A stretch of DNA of 64,000 nt from an uncultured Parabacteroides sp. (GTDB taxonomy: Bacteria > Bacteroidota > Bacteroidia > Bacteroidales > Tannerellaceae): the NCBI RefSeq assembly GCF_947855115.1, contig NZ_CANTZW010000001.1, positions 62,001 to 126,000 on the forward strand, written 5' to 3'. The position numbers and the translations under genes are program-made. Of this stretch, positions 35,614-44,266 are shown piece after piece. Below the pieces are notes generated by a model that was given only the letters and a program-made list of their open reading frames with translations, did no database searches and was not told the origin of the DNA. Numbering within the stretch: position 1 is the stretch's first letter; every line of letters starts with the position of its first letter.

Positions 35614-35964
35614 TATAGAATCAACTTTTTGATTTTGCCGCAAAGATACAGACAATCCCTAACATATTGTTTAAACAAACCTGAAATATTTGACACTTTC
35701 ACGGAAAATATGTTTTTATCGGACGTTTAGTTAAGAAAGCTTTCGTTTTATAAGCAAAAGGGAGAGTTTATTTTCAATCCATAATGAGGGAAACTTATGG
35801 GTTGACTTATTCCACCACCACTACCTAAAAACAAAATAATCACCCCAGTCACTCATTACCTCCCGAAAGGGTAATGAATGTCCAAGATGATTATTTTTTA
35901 GGCATATAAGGTTTACCCCCTATGCCACATATGCGTGCTGTTGTTTTACAATATAAAATATCTG
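35614..35964. other. Intergenic region between ugd and the purF-type gene
   Basis: 351 bp without a gene. A -7-like box TATCTTTG (minus strand 35648-35641) lies 28 bp upstream of the purF-type ATG, but its nearest TTTG is 27 nt away, longer than the usual 19-21. The stretch 35824-35902 can fold into a long hairpin (separate entry). It is the border between core metabolism and capsule locus 1. Confidence 0.55.
35824..35902 (-). terminator. Long imperfect hairpin after ugd
   Basis: Outer arms CCTAAAAACAAAATAATCA (35824-35842) and TGATTATTTTTTAGG (35888-35902) pair with a 4-nt bulge; inside, TCATTACC pairs with GGTAATGA. On the minus strand the last arm carries TTTTGTTTTT, so it could end the capsule transcript 63 bp after the ugd stop. 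The size and the nested stems are more than a simple terminator needs. Confidence 0.5.
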
Positions 35965-37278
35965 TTATTGTATTCCTATACACTCATAGGAAAAACCGGC
36001 TTCATGAAGTTCATGGGCATCGTAAATATTGCGGCCATCGATCAATAATGGATCACGCATAAGTTTTTTTAGTACAGCCCAGCTAGGGATACGGAATTCC
36101 TTCCATTCCGTAACCAGTAACAACGCATCCGCATCCACCGTAGCGTCATACATATCACTCGCATAGAAGACCTTGTCGCCAAGCCTACGCATGCACTCCG
36201 TCATGGCGATCGGATCATACACCTTGACCGTAGCACCCGCTTTCGTCAGCAAATCAACCAAGACCAAAGAGGTAGCCTCGCGCATATCATCCGTCTCCGG
36301 TTTAAAAGCCAAGCCCCACAGGGCCACCGTCTTACCGGATAAGTCCGGGATATGTTTTTGAAGTTTATGAAACAACACACTCTTTTGCCTCTCATTCACC
36401 TCCTCGACCGCTCTCAATACATTCATCGTATAGCCATTCTTTTCCGCCGTCTTGATCAACGCCTTTACGTCTTTCGGGAAGCAAGAGCCGCCATAGCCGC
36501 ATCCCGGGTACAAGAACTTACTACCGATACGACTATCCGAGCCTATCCCCTTACGCACCATGTTCACGTCAGCACCCACCAGCTCACAGAGATTGGCGAT
36601 GTCATTCATAAAACTGATACGGGTAGCCAACATGGAATTAGCGGCGTATTTGATCATCTCGGCAGAAGGCACATCCGTAAAGATCAAACGATAGTTATTC
36701 ATCATGAATGGCTTATACAACTTCTCCATCAACTTCCGTGCCCGATCCGATTCCACGCCGACCACCACACGATCCGGTTTCATGAAATCGTCCACCGCAT
36801 TTCCCTCTTTCAGGAACTCCGGATTACTGGCCACGTCAAACTCAACAGACACACCCCGTTTATCCAGTTCCTCTTGGATAGCGGCCTTCACCTTACGGGC
36901 CGTACCCACCGGTACCGTACTTTTAGTCACCACTAACGTATATTTATTGATATGTCGCCCTACCGTGCGGGCCACCTCCAGCACATAGCGCAGATCAGCG
37001 CTGCCATCCTCATCCGGAGGCGTACCCACCGCACTGAACACCACCTCCACATCATCCAGCACAGAGGCAAGATCCGTCGTGAATCTCAAACGTCCGGCAT
37101 TATAATTCTTATGGACCATATCCTCCAAGCCCGGCTCGTAAATCGGGATGACACCCTTCTTCAAGTTCTCGATCTTCCCGGCCATCACATCCACGCACGT
37201 AACGTCCACACCCATCTCCGAAAAACAGGTACCCGTTACCAAACCGACATATCCTGTTCCGACAATCGCTATCTTCAT
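35965..37278 (-). CDS. ugd: UDP-glucose 6-dehydrogenase
   Basis: Oxidises UDP-glucose to UDP-glucuronate with two NAD. The protein has 437 residues from the ATG at 37278. The NAD fold starts MKIAIVGTGYVGLVTGTCFS, Lys210 is in EMIKYAANS and the catalytic Cys266 in GYGGSCFPKD. It is the last gene of capsule locus 1, 16 bp after the epimerase gene. Together they make UDP-glucuronate and UDP-galacturonate for the polymer. Confidence 0.96.
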   Translation of the reverse strand: MKIAIVGTGYVGLVTGTCFSEMGVDVTCVDVMAGKIENLKKGVIPIYEPGLEDMVHKNYNAGRLRFTTDLASVLDDVEVVFSAVGTPPDEDGSADLRYVLEVARTVGRHINKYTLVVTKSTVPVGTARKVKAAIQEELDKRGVSVEFDVASNPEFLKEGNAVDDFMKPDRVVVGVESDRARKLMEKLYKPFMMNNYRLIFTDVPSAEMIKYAANSMLATRISFMNDIANLCELVGADVNMVRKGIGSDSRIGSKFLYPGCGYGGSCFPKDVKALIKTAEKNGYTMNVLRAVEEVNERQKSVLFHKLQKHIPDLSGKTVALWGLAFKPETDDMREATSLVLVDLLTKAGATVKVYDPIAMTECMRRLGDKVFYASDMYDATVDADALLLVTEWKEFRIPSWAVLKKLMRDPLLIDGRNIYDAHELHEAGFSYECIGIQ

Positions 37279-37294
37279 ACCGTAGAATTTATTT

Positions 37295-38347
37295 TTATAG
37301 ATTATAATATGATTTGAACCACGCCACGGTTCGATTAACACCCTCTTGAATATCCGTTGAGGGCTTAAAACCCACCGCCCGTTGAAGCAACGTAGTATCG
37401 GCGTTCGTCTGGTACACGTCCCCCGGTTGCATCGGAAGGAAATCCTTCACCGCCTCTTTTCCGCAAGCGATCTCAATAGCTTGTATAAAATCCATCAACC
37501 TGACAGGCCGGGAATTGCCTATATTATAAATACGATAGGGCGCAGAAGAGGAACTGGGATCCGGGTATTCCGGGTTCCAACCCGGATTCGGTGTAGCCGG
37601 CCGGTCCAAGACCCGTATCATCCCCTCCACGATATCATCGATATACGTGAAGTCACGTAGCATATCCCCGTTGTTGAACACCTTGATCGGACGATCGTGC
37701 AGAATAGCGTCGGCAAACAAGAAAGGAGACATATCCGGTCTCCCCCACGGCCCATACACCGTAAAGAAACGCAAACCCGTGGTAGGAATCCCATACAATT
37801 GGCTATACGCATGTGCCATCAACTCGTTAGATTTCTTGGATGCGGCATACAAGCTCACGGGATGGGCGATACTCGTTTTCTCGGAGAAGGGCACATCCGC
37901 ATTCAGCCCATACACGCTGCTGGAGCTGGCATACACCAGATGCCTCACCTGATGATGCCTACATCCCTCCAGCACATTGATAAAGCCATCCAAGTTCGAT
38001 TCCACATACGCATACGGATTCGTGATCGAGTAACGTACGCCCGCTTGGGCGGCCAAGTTAATCACAGCGTCAAACCCCTCGTTGGCGAAAAGCATCCGCA
38101 TCGCTTGCCGATCCTCCAGGTTCATCCGGATAAAACGGTATTTCTCATACGTATGGCTCGGAGTCAATTTATACCAATCCACCTCCTCTTCCCCTATACC
38201 CGCCTCTTTCAAGCGGCCATACTTCAAGGCCGTATCATAATATCCATTGATATTATCCAACCCCACGACCTCGTCTCCCCGCCCCAGCAAACGCCGTGCG
38301 ACGAACGAGGCGATAAAGCCGGCAGAACCAGTCAGTAAAACCTTCAT
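37295..38347 (-). CDS. UDP-glucuronate 4-epimerase-type NAD-dependent epimerase
   Basis: A 350-residue short-chain dehydrogenase of the CapI/GAE type. It has TGSAGFIASFVARRL (NAD binding), SSSSVYG and Tyr167-xxx-Lys171 (YAASK). The start and the YGPWGRPDM segment match UDP-glucuronate 4-epimerases rather than GalE. The product would be UDP-galacturonate. It is next to ugd, which makes its substrate. Confidence 0.9.
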   Translation of the reverse strand: MKVLLTGSAGFIASFVARRLLGRGDEVVGLDNINGYYDTALKYGRLKEAGIGEEEVDWYKLTPSHTYEKYRFIRMNLEDRQAMRMLFANEGFDAVINLAAQAGVRYSITNPYAYVESNLDGFINVLEGCRHHQVRHLVYASSSSVYGLNADVPFSEKTSIAHPVSLYAASKKSNELMAHAYSQLYGIPTTGLRFFTVYGPWGRPDMSPFLFADAILHDRPIKVFNNGDMLRDFTYIDDIVEGMIRVLDRPATPNPGWNPEYPDPSSSSAPYRIYNIGNSRPVRLMDFIQAIEIACGKEAVKDFLPMQPGDVYQTNADTTLLQRAVGFKPSTDIQEGVNRTVAWFKSYYNL

Positions 38348-38415
38348 AAATACGTAAATTGAAAAAAGATTTGTGTAAGAAAGCCTGTTACAGGCAGAAA
38401 ATAAAGCTTTGATGA

Positions 38416-38811
38416 CTATTTAGAACAACGAGGAGAAAGACTTCTATAAATATTCAGTCCTTCTTTATTTGTTCGATAAATAATAGTATCTATAAAATAA
38501 AATTTCCCATCTATACCATAAAGGACATTATTTGGCACCGCATCAAAGATATCATACCCTCCATTCGTATAATATTCTCCTCCAAGCTCAGAGGTAAAGC
38601 CATAAGATAACAATGAAGCACAGATCTCATCTTCCGCAGCCTCTCGTTCAGACCGGACGAACGGTTGTGTCAACACAGCACAAATACTTTTTGATGAATT
38701 TAAGGCAAAACCTATTAAATCATAGGCGCAATCAGGAATATAAAGATCATGGACGTCTATTCTTTCAAAAAAGGAATTTAAATTATCATCTGCATATCTA
38801 AAATCATTCAA
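38416..38811 (-). CDS. Kinase-like C-terminal fragment (function unknown)
   Basis: A 131-residue frame from a TTG at 38811. The same frame is open to 38925 without any ATG, so the true N terminus may lie upstream and be lost to a frameshift. Near the C terminus, IFDAVPNNVLYGIDGKFYFI followed by DT resembles a kinase catalytic loop (D-x-x-P-x-N-V-L) and the metal-binding Asp. Similar segments occur in kinase-like domains of mobile-element polyvalent proteins; this is a weak, motif-level resemblance. It lies between the capsule GT4 and epimerase genes and has no evident role in sugar chemistry. Confidence 0.5.
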   Translation of the reverse strand: MNDFRYADDNLNSFFERIDVHDLYIPDCAYDLIGFALNSSKSICAVLTQPFVRSEREAAEDEICASLLSYGFTSELGGEYYTNGGYDIFDAVPNNVLYGIDGKFYFIDTIIYRTNKEGLNIYRSLSPRCSK

Positions 38812-38915
38812 TTCAAAAAGAAACTCTGAATCAAAAGAAGAATAAACCTCATTCCCAGATCCCCTATCTGAGAAAACACCAAGAACAGAAATATCAGAAA
38901 TCCAACATCCTGTAT

Positions 38916-39092
38916 TTACAGTAAATTATCGGAGAGCCCCAATTTGGACTCCCTTGCAATACGCTGTTCCCGCAAGCACTTGAATTGAATCAAACGTTCA
39001 AGAGATAGCGGCTGCCTCTGCCAAGACGCTATGGAACGTTTCTTGGCCTCTATATCCGAAAGGTGATGCTCGTTCAATTTGCTCATTGTCAT
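38916..39092 (-). CDS. Small ORF of about 58 codons upstream of the kinase-like fragment
   Basis: Starts ATG ACA ATG at 39092 (alternative ATG at 39086), reads MTMSKLNEHHLSDIEAKKRS and ends at TAA 38916. It is rich in Lys, Arg, Glu and Leu and probably helical. Its end overlaps by 10 bases the open frame of the kinase-like fragment in another frame. The two may be one gene of about 190 codons split by a frameshift, or a coupled pair. I do not recognise the family. Confidence 0.5.
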   Translation of the reverse strand: MTMSKLNEHHLSDIEAKKRSIASWQRQPLSLERLIQFKCLREQRIARESKLGLSDNLL

Positions 39093-39172
39093 TCTTTATC
39101 AATTTTATATTGATACAGACATAACTTTCTCATTTGAGATAAGCAAACATACCCAATAAGAAAATCTAATCT

Positions 39173-40294
39173 TTAATGCATCAACCTATCATAAATCACC
39201 AAATGCTTTACGATGACATCATCCAAGGAAAAGTCCCGTTCCGCTATTTGTCGGGAATTAAGTCCCATTCGTTTCCGTAAATCTGCGTCATCAATCAAGA
39301 CCCTCAATTTTTCCGCTAGCGCCTTGCTATCTTTAATAGGCACCAAAAATCCATTCACCCCATCCTCTACCGTATCCTTACACCCGATAGAGTTTGTCGT
39401 GGCGATAGGCCGCCCAATAGCTGTGGCCTCAATCAACGATTTCGGTACCCCCTCTCGGTAATAGCTAGGAAAAGCTACGATATGAGAAGACCTCAACAAA
39501 TCCGGAACATCCGACCGATATCCCAACCATTGTATATAATTTCCATCGCAACGATCATTCAACTCCTCCTCCTTGATCGCTTTTGGATTCGATGATAGAC
39601 CACCACACAAGAGGAAGCATATACGCCCCTCGTATTCTTTTCGGAGTAATTCCGCAGCATTCACCAATACCCAAACCCCTTTCTCTTCCACCATCCGCGC
39701 CGTGAACAGTATCCGAATTTTATCCGAGACAGGTTCCGAAGTATATGTGTATGTCTTTAGATCCACTCCCGATCCTTTGATGAACCGGATTTGATCGTTA
39801 GTTACCACTCCATTCTCGACAAACAACCGTTCATCCTCATGATTTTGAAAGATCTCAATCAAATTTTTTCGACGATGCGAGAAACGAAGGACACTCAATA
39901 TCAAGCCCGTCAACCGGGATTCTTTCTCTAATGAGAACATCACCCCCAATCCGCTGACAGCGTTCACAACCCCCTTCACACCGGCCAACTTAGCAGCCAA
40001 TCCACCCCAAAGGATGGTTTTCAATCCCACATGATGCACGATATCTGGCTTCTCCCGTTTATAAAGCCGATAAAGAAACCAAAAAGTCTTCAATTCCCCT
40101 ATAGGATTCTTCCCCGTAGGATAAATGGGCAATTCCAGCATCTCCAAACCCAACGCTTCCACCTGTTCCTTACGCCCGGTATTCTTAGCCACGATCGTCA
40201 CGTCATAACCGGCCTCTTGCGCACGCACGGCAAGATCCTTACGGTGCGTAAGAAGGAAATAGTCCTCGTTGAGGACGATAAATAATTTTGACAT
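39173..40294 (-). CDS. Glycosyltransferase family 4
   Basis: A 373-residue GT-B fold enzyme from the ATG at 40294 (MSKLFIVLNEDYFLLTHRKD). The N-terminal domain holds HHVGLKTILWGGLAA; the C-terminal nucleotide-sugar domain holds ILFTARMVEEKGVWVLVNA and the EX7E-like FPSYYREGVPKSLIEATAIG. It adds one sugar to the lipid-linked repeat unit on the cytoplasmic face. Donor unknown. It lies 21 bp after the TupA-type gene. Confidence 0.93.
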   Translation of the reverse strand: MSKLFIVLNEDYFLLTHRKDLAVRAQEAGYDVTIVAKNTGRKEQVEALGLEMLELPIYPTGKNPIGELKTFWFLYRLYKREKPDIVHHVGLKTILWGGLAAKLAGVKGVVNAVSGLGVMFSLEKESRLTGLILSVLRFSHRRKNLIEIFQNHEDERLFVENGVVTNDQIRFIKGSGVDLKTYTYTSEPVSDKIRILFTARMVEEKGVWVLVNAAELLRKEYEGRICFLLCGGLSSNPKAIKEEELNDRCDGNYIQWLGYRSDVPDLLRSSHIVAFPSYYREGVPKSLIEATAIGRPIATTNSIGCKDTVEDGVNGFLVPIKDSKALAEKLRVLIDDADLRKRMGLNSRQIAERDFSLDDVIVKHLVIYDRLMH

Positions 40295-40314
40295 ACAAAT
40301 TAAATGCAGACTCC

Positions 40315-41205
40315 TCAATATTCCGTGAAATATTTCCCCAGTTCAAAGTCAAAAGAATCCGGCTTATAACCTTCATAGCCACTTCCTGGGTAAAATGTCA
40401 ATTCCCCAAAATATATTTTACCATGAATATTATATAGATCTACACGAACGAATGGAAAATCCTTTCCAAGGATTTCTGCAATCTGAATCATTTCCTCAAA
40501 ATTAATCGGCTTAGGACTCACAGAAACACTGGGATATGTACAAATAACGTCTAATAATTCCCACTTTTTCGTATATAAATTTCGTTTATGTAGACCGTAT
40601 CTTCCTGTATCTTCCTGTATGCAACATACTTTTCCATTAAAACAAAAGAACTTATAATCTTCTATAGAACCATCTTCATTACGTTCATCTACTAATAATT
40701 CCTCGATAACTATTTTGGGATACTCTATTCCAGAATAGGCCCATTCTCTTCCACACGCATCTAATCTTCCTTTAAGCCATACATTCAATTTTTGCTTGAA
40801 ATCTTTCTCATCCAGATGATTCTTATCTCGCACGATAATTACGTTTTGCCCACCTCCACCATTTGTCGTTTTTGCCACAAATTGGTTGGGAAGTCCATTC
40901 AATTCGATATCCTCCGCACGATCATACACACCATAACATATGTTCAATATATCACTGAGGCCTTTACTTTCCACATATTTTCGTACCTCATACTTATCGA
41001 CACAACGACAAAGTCTTTCATCCCGATACTTCATTTTATATAGCTGTAATTTCTCGGTGAACCTTTTTGGCTTGTTGAAATCTAGCCAACACCCCATTTT
41101 TATATAATACTGCATACTCAGCATGAAACGGTCTGGCACAAATTGCAGCAAACGTAAAATCATAAAACGAAGTTGTTGATTTCTAAATATTCTTTTATAA
41201 TTCAT
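40315..41205 (-). CDS. TupA-like ATP-grasp protein
   Basis: A 296-residue protein of the TupA-like ATP-grasp family: FNKPKRFTEKLQLYKMKYRD near residue 45, FVAKTTNGGGGQNVIIV near 110, and FVRVDLYNIHGKIYFGELTF near 255, ending YPGSGYEGYKPDSFD. In related teichuronopeptide or capsule loci such proteins are thought to join amino acids or amines to carboxyl groups of the polymer. With ugd present, uronic acids are plausible acceptors. The substrate is not known from sequence. Confidence 0.85.
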   Translation of the reverse strand: MNYKRIFRNQQLRFMILRLLQFVPDRFMLSMQYYIKMGCWLDFNKPKRFTEKLQLYKMKYRDERLCRCVDKYEVRKYVESKGLSDILNICYGVYDRAEDIELNGLPNQFVAKTTNGGGGQNVIIVRDKNHLDEKDFKQKLNVWLKGRLDACGREWAYSGIEYPKIVIEELLVDERNEDGSIEDYKFFCFNGKVCCIQEDTGRYGLHKRNLYTKKWELLDVICTYPSVSVSPKPINFEEMIQIAEILGKDFPFVRVDLYNIHGKIYFGELTFYPGSGYEGYKPDSFDFELGKYFTEY

Positions 41206-41234
41206 CTATACATACTTTTAATATCAGTCAGACA

Positions 41235-42389
41235 TCAATAAATTATTTTGACTTGCTCCACTTGATGGCATGAGCAATATTCTATTATTTCTTCTGTATA
41301 ATCACCCAAAGCATCAACGGCATTGTACAAAAACAACCAATAAGAATAGCCGGAACAGTTATATTCCAACAACTTAGGATTTCCTTCTTTATCCAAGCAA
41401 ATATCCAAGGCCAAAAGCCTAAGATGATGATTCTTACGAGCCACCTCACAAGCAAAAGAAAGAATACTACTCCACTTTGGTATAACAAATTTTTCTTTAG
41501 TAAAATCAACCGAATTCCACTTCTCATAGCGATTTCCATATTGATCAGTGGCATAATGATTAACTTCACCCGTTTTAGGATTAACACCAACTCCAGCACC
41601 TCCCGCATGGCCATTATCACAATAAGCTCCCTCTTTACCTATACGCATCATAGAAGCAACAACATGGGGTAACTCATCTTTTGGAGAACGATAAACAGCT
41701 ATACGTAATGTATTAACCGCCGTTGAACAAAATCGGGCCATAAAAGCATGCTGTTCAACAGCCTCTTGTAATATCCAATCATTACCGTATTTCTCTAAAT
41801 CTATCACAGTAAATGGCTCACGATCCACTGTTTCCCATCCATTACCTTTCCTAAATAATTTTGTAACCCCCTTTCCGCTATCAGTGTCTACGGAGAGCTT
41901 TAGAATAAGTGCTTTAATATATGTTGGGATACAAAGAAAAGGATCACCCACAAACAAAGAATAATCACTGTCGAGAATTTTACCTCCATTGATCCTACGA
42001 GCAATAGTCTCAGGCAAAAACTCTTTGGGAAGATACTGAGCATACAAATTCTTATCAGAATAATACGCACGATATCTAATTGGATTAAGTACCGGTTCTA
42101 TAAACGTACGCCCCACCGCTTCTGGAACAATATTTTCATTTTGTCCTATATATCGTAAGAATAAACGATAACTATAAGGTTCAACCTTATTCGATAGTCT
42201 CTCCCATTTTCTTATATATGCATCTTCACCCGGTTGTCTCTCTGCTGAATTATAACCAAGAGATCTCAATCTATTCTTAAATTGTTTAGAATATATATGA
42301 TTGTTTATTATGATAAACACATATCCAAGTATGTGCTCTATTAAACAAAGTATTCCACGAATACCTACTCTATACTTTAAAATACTCAT
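41235..42389 (-). CDS. Sugar-transfer associated ATP-grasp protein
   Basis: A 384-residue protein. The core AHVGG-type segment here reads AYCDNGHAGGAGVGVNPKTG (about residues 265-284), and the C-terminal metal/ATP site reads LLALDICLDKEGNPKLLEYN. This is the ATP-grasp family seen beside sugar transferases in polysaccharide loci. The reaction is unproven; an amide or ester bond to a carboxyl group is expected from the fold. It is the second ATP-grasp gene in a row, of a different subfamily from the TupA-type neighbour. Confidence 0.83.
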   Translation of the reverse strand: MSILKYRVGIRGILCLIEHILGYVFIIINNHIYSKQFKNRLRSLGYNSAERQPGEDAYIRKWERLSNKVEPYSYRLFLRYIGQNENIVPEAVGRTFIEPVLNPIRYRAYYSDKNLYAQYLPKEFLPETIARRINGGKILDSDYSLFVGDPFLCIPTYIKALILKLSVDTDSGKGVTKLFRKGNGWETVDREPFTVIDLEKYGNDWILQEAVEQHAFMARFCSTAVNTLRIAVYRSPKDELPHVVASMMRIGKEGAYCDNGHAGGAGVGVNPKTGEVNHYATDQYGNRYEKWNSVDFTKEKFVIPKWSSILSFACEVARKNHHLRLLALDICLDKEGNPKLLEYNCSGYSYWLFLYNAVDALGDYTEEIIEYCSCHQVEQVKIIY

Positions 42390-42440
42390 AATTTGATATA
42401 AAATAAATCATTTTACTTCTTGTATAAAATCCAAAGAATA

Positions 42441-43379
42441 CTAACTATCAGTATCAAAACGATACTTATACGTATCCCCATAAGGTCCTAACTTTCTCAT
42501 AAAACCATCTACAATTCCTTGAATTCCATATTTTAGATATTCCATTCCATTTTTGACCAGAATAACATGCAACCCTATTCTTACCAATACACGAGCAAAA
42601 GTTTTCGTTATAACTCTAAACCGATATCTTTTATAAACAGGATTATAAAGTTGTACAATATTGTTCCGAGCATGATAATAGAGCCTATAAGGATGATGTA
42701 TATGCATCGTTCTTCCTCCTATATTCTTAGAAGAGTCACCCACATTATGAAACAGTCTCGCTCCCGCTGTCACAAAAACCTCATATCCCTTAGCTTTGGC
42801 ACGATATCCCCATTCCGTATCAATCATATCAACAAAAAAATGAGGATTCATTTTACCAATTGTATGAAATACTTCGGTGCGAAAAAGAGAACCCGAAGCC
42901 ATCACCCAAAGTACGGAAAATTCTCCTTCTTGCGGAAAAACTTGCCGTTTACACCATCTTTCATGTAATGTCACCCCGCAAATTTTACCAGATCCTTCCT
43001 CAATAGCTGTAGGTGCTACTACACCTACTCTCTTTCCTTGAGACAATAGTTTCGTTTCCACTTTCAACATTTTTGATATAAACCCCTGCTCCGGAGTGGA
43101 ATCCTGATCAAAAAAGACAACATGATCAATGCCATTAGCCATAGCTATATCTATCCCTTGGTTTTGTGCAGCTCCTAAACCTATATTTTTTTTATTATAT
43201 ACTACGATAATTATATCTTGAACCTTCTTCACCTTTTCTATGAATCTCTTTATATCAGATAAATTTCTGGATCCGTTATCAATATAGACAAGTGCATCCA
43301 CTTGTAAACATAAAGCGTGAAACTGTTTCTCTAAAAGCTTAAGATCAGGATTATAGGTTACAATAATAGAGTAAATCAT
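42441..43379 (-). CDS. Glycosyltransferase family 2 (rhamnosyltransferase-like)
   Basis: A 312-residue GT-A enzyme. It starts MIYSIIVTYNPDLKLLEKQF, has the DQDST metal-binding motif near residue 93, and the DMIDTEWGYRAKAKGYEV acceptor-side segment near 190. The form is that of WbbL/RfbN-type rhamnosyltransferases, but donor choice cannot be read safely, and the local rhamnose genes are broken. Strongly AT-rich compared with the metabolic genes to the left, as is common in acquired capsule genes. Confidence 0.9.
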   Translation of the reverse strand: MIYSIIVTYNPDLKLLEKQFHALCLQVDALVYIDNGSRNLSDIKRFIEKVKKVQDIIIVVYNKKNIGLGAAQNQGIDIAMANGIDHVVFFDQDSTPEQGFISKMLKVETKLLSQGKRVGVVAPTAIEEGSGKICGVTLHERWCKRQVFPQEGEFSVLWVMASGSLFRTEVFHTIGKMNPHFFVDMIDTEWGYRAKAKGYEVFVTAGARLFHNVGDSSKNIGGRTMHIHHPYRLYYHARNNIVQLYNPVYKRYRFRVITKTFARVLVRIGLHVILVKNGMEYLKYGIQGIVDGFMRKLGPYGDTYKYRFDTDS

Positions 43380-43392
43380 TACTATTTACAAA

Positions 43393-44250
43393 TTAAATTA
43401 TTTCTAAAAACGCATCATATACACCTTTCAAACCATTCTTGAAATATTCTTTTCTACCAGTTACGAATGATTTAAGAACTCTAAGAGGAATCAGTACACA
43501 ACGACGAATCTTAAAGCCCAAAGGTATATAGTTCAATTTCAGCAAAAGGAATCCATTTCTACAAATGTAATACTCTCTCATAGGGGAATGAGATGTAATT
43601 CTATCCATCTCTCCATTTCCCAATCTATGAAGCAATCTAGCCTTAGGAGATAAAAAAATCTTATAATCTTTGGACCTTGCTCGCATACACCATTCTAGAT
43701 CTAAAAAATCAATAAACATATATTCGTTCATCAACCCTATATCCTCAAGTACAGACTTATGAATCAGTGTACCGGAAGCGATACAATAACTCACTTCTAA
43801 AGGAATATCTTTTAAAGCTAAAGTCTTAATATGAATACCATCAATCAATATACCCAAAACTGGAGAAGACTCGTCAAAAGCATTCACTATCCCAGGAGCC
43901 ACGGCACCTACTTTTTCACCCTTTGAGAGGCAGAATAAATAAGTATCCTTCAAATCTTGAATCATAGAAGGAAAAAGTTCCGAATCTTGATCTAATAATA
44001 ATATGAAATCAGCCCCCAATTCCAAGGCTTTTTTTATTCCTTGATTTTGAGCATATCCTAAGCCTTCGTTTCTATTGTTTAGGATGTAGTATATTCCATC
44101 TTCTTCCGGTAAGGCAAGCGGTAATGCAAGAGACGTTGAGTGATTGTCTACGTAGATGATTCCTGACACTTGCCCCCGGATGGATTCGTACTGCCGTCTC
44201 AAAAGGTCATGTTCAGGATTGTAGGTGACTATGATTACAAATACAGACAT
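43393..44250 (-). CDS. Glycosyltransferase family 2 (rhamnosyltransferase-like)
   Basis: A 285-residue GT-A enzyme, start MSVFVIIVTYNPEHDLLRRQ, DQDSE motif near residue 90, and FIDFLDLEWCMRARSKDYKI near 175. It is clearly related to the GT2 just downstream, with the same order of motifs, so the two may be an old duplication or act on similar sugars. The gap between them is 13 bp. Confidence 0.9.
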   Translation of the reverse strand: MSVFVIIVTYNPEHDLLRRQYESIRGQVSGIIYVDNHSTSLALPLALPEEDGIYYILNNRNEGLGYAQNQGIKKALELGADFILLLDQDSELFPSMIQDLKDTYLFCLSKGEKVGAVAPGIVNAFDESSPVLGILIDGIHIKTLALKDIPLEVSYCIASGTLIHKSVLEDIGLMNEYMFIDFLDLEWCMRARSKDYKIFLSPKARLLHRLGNGEMDRITSHSPMREYYICRNGFLLLKLNYIPLGFKIRRCVLIPLRVLKSFVTGRKEYFKNGLKGVYDAFLEII

Positions 44251-44266
44251 AAATAATACTTATTGG

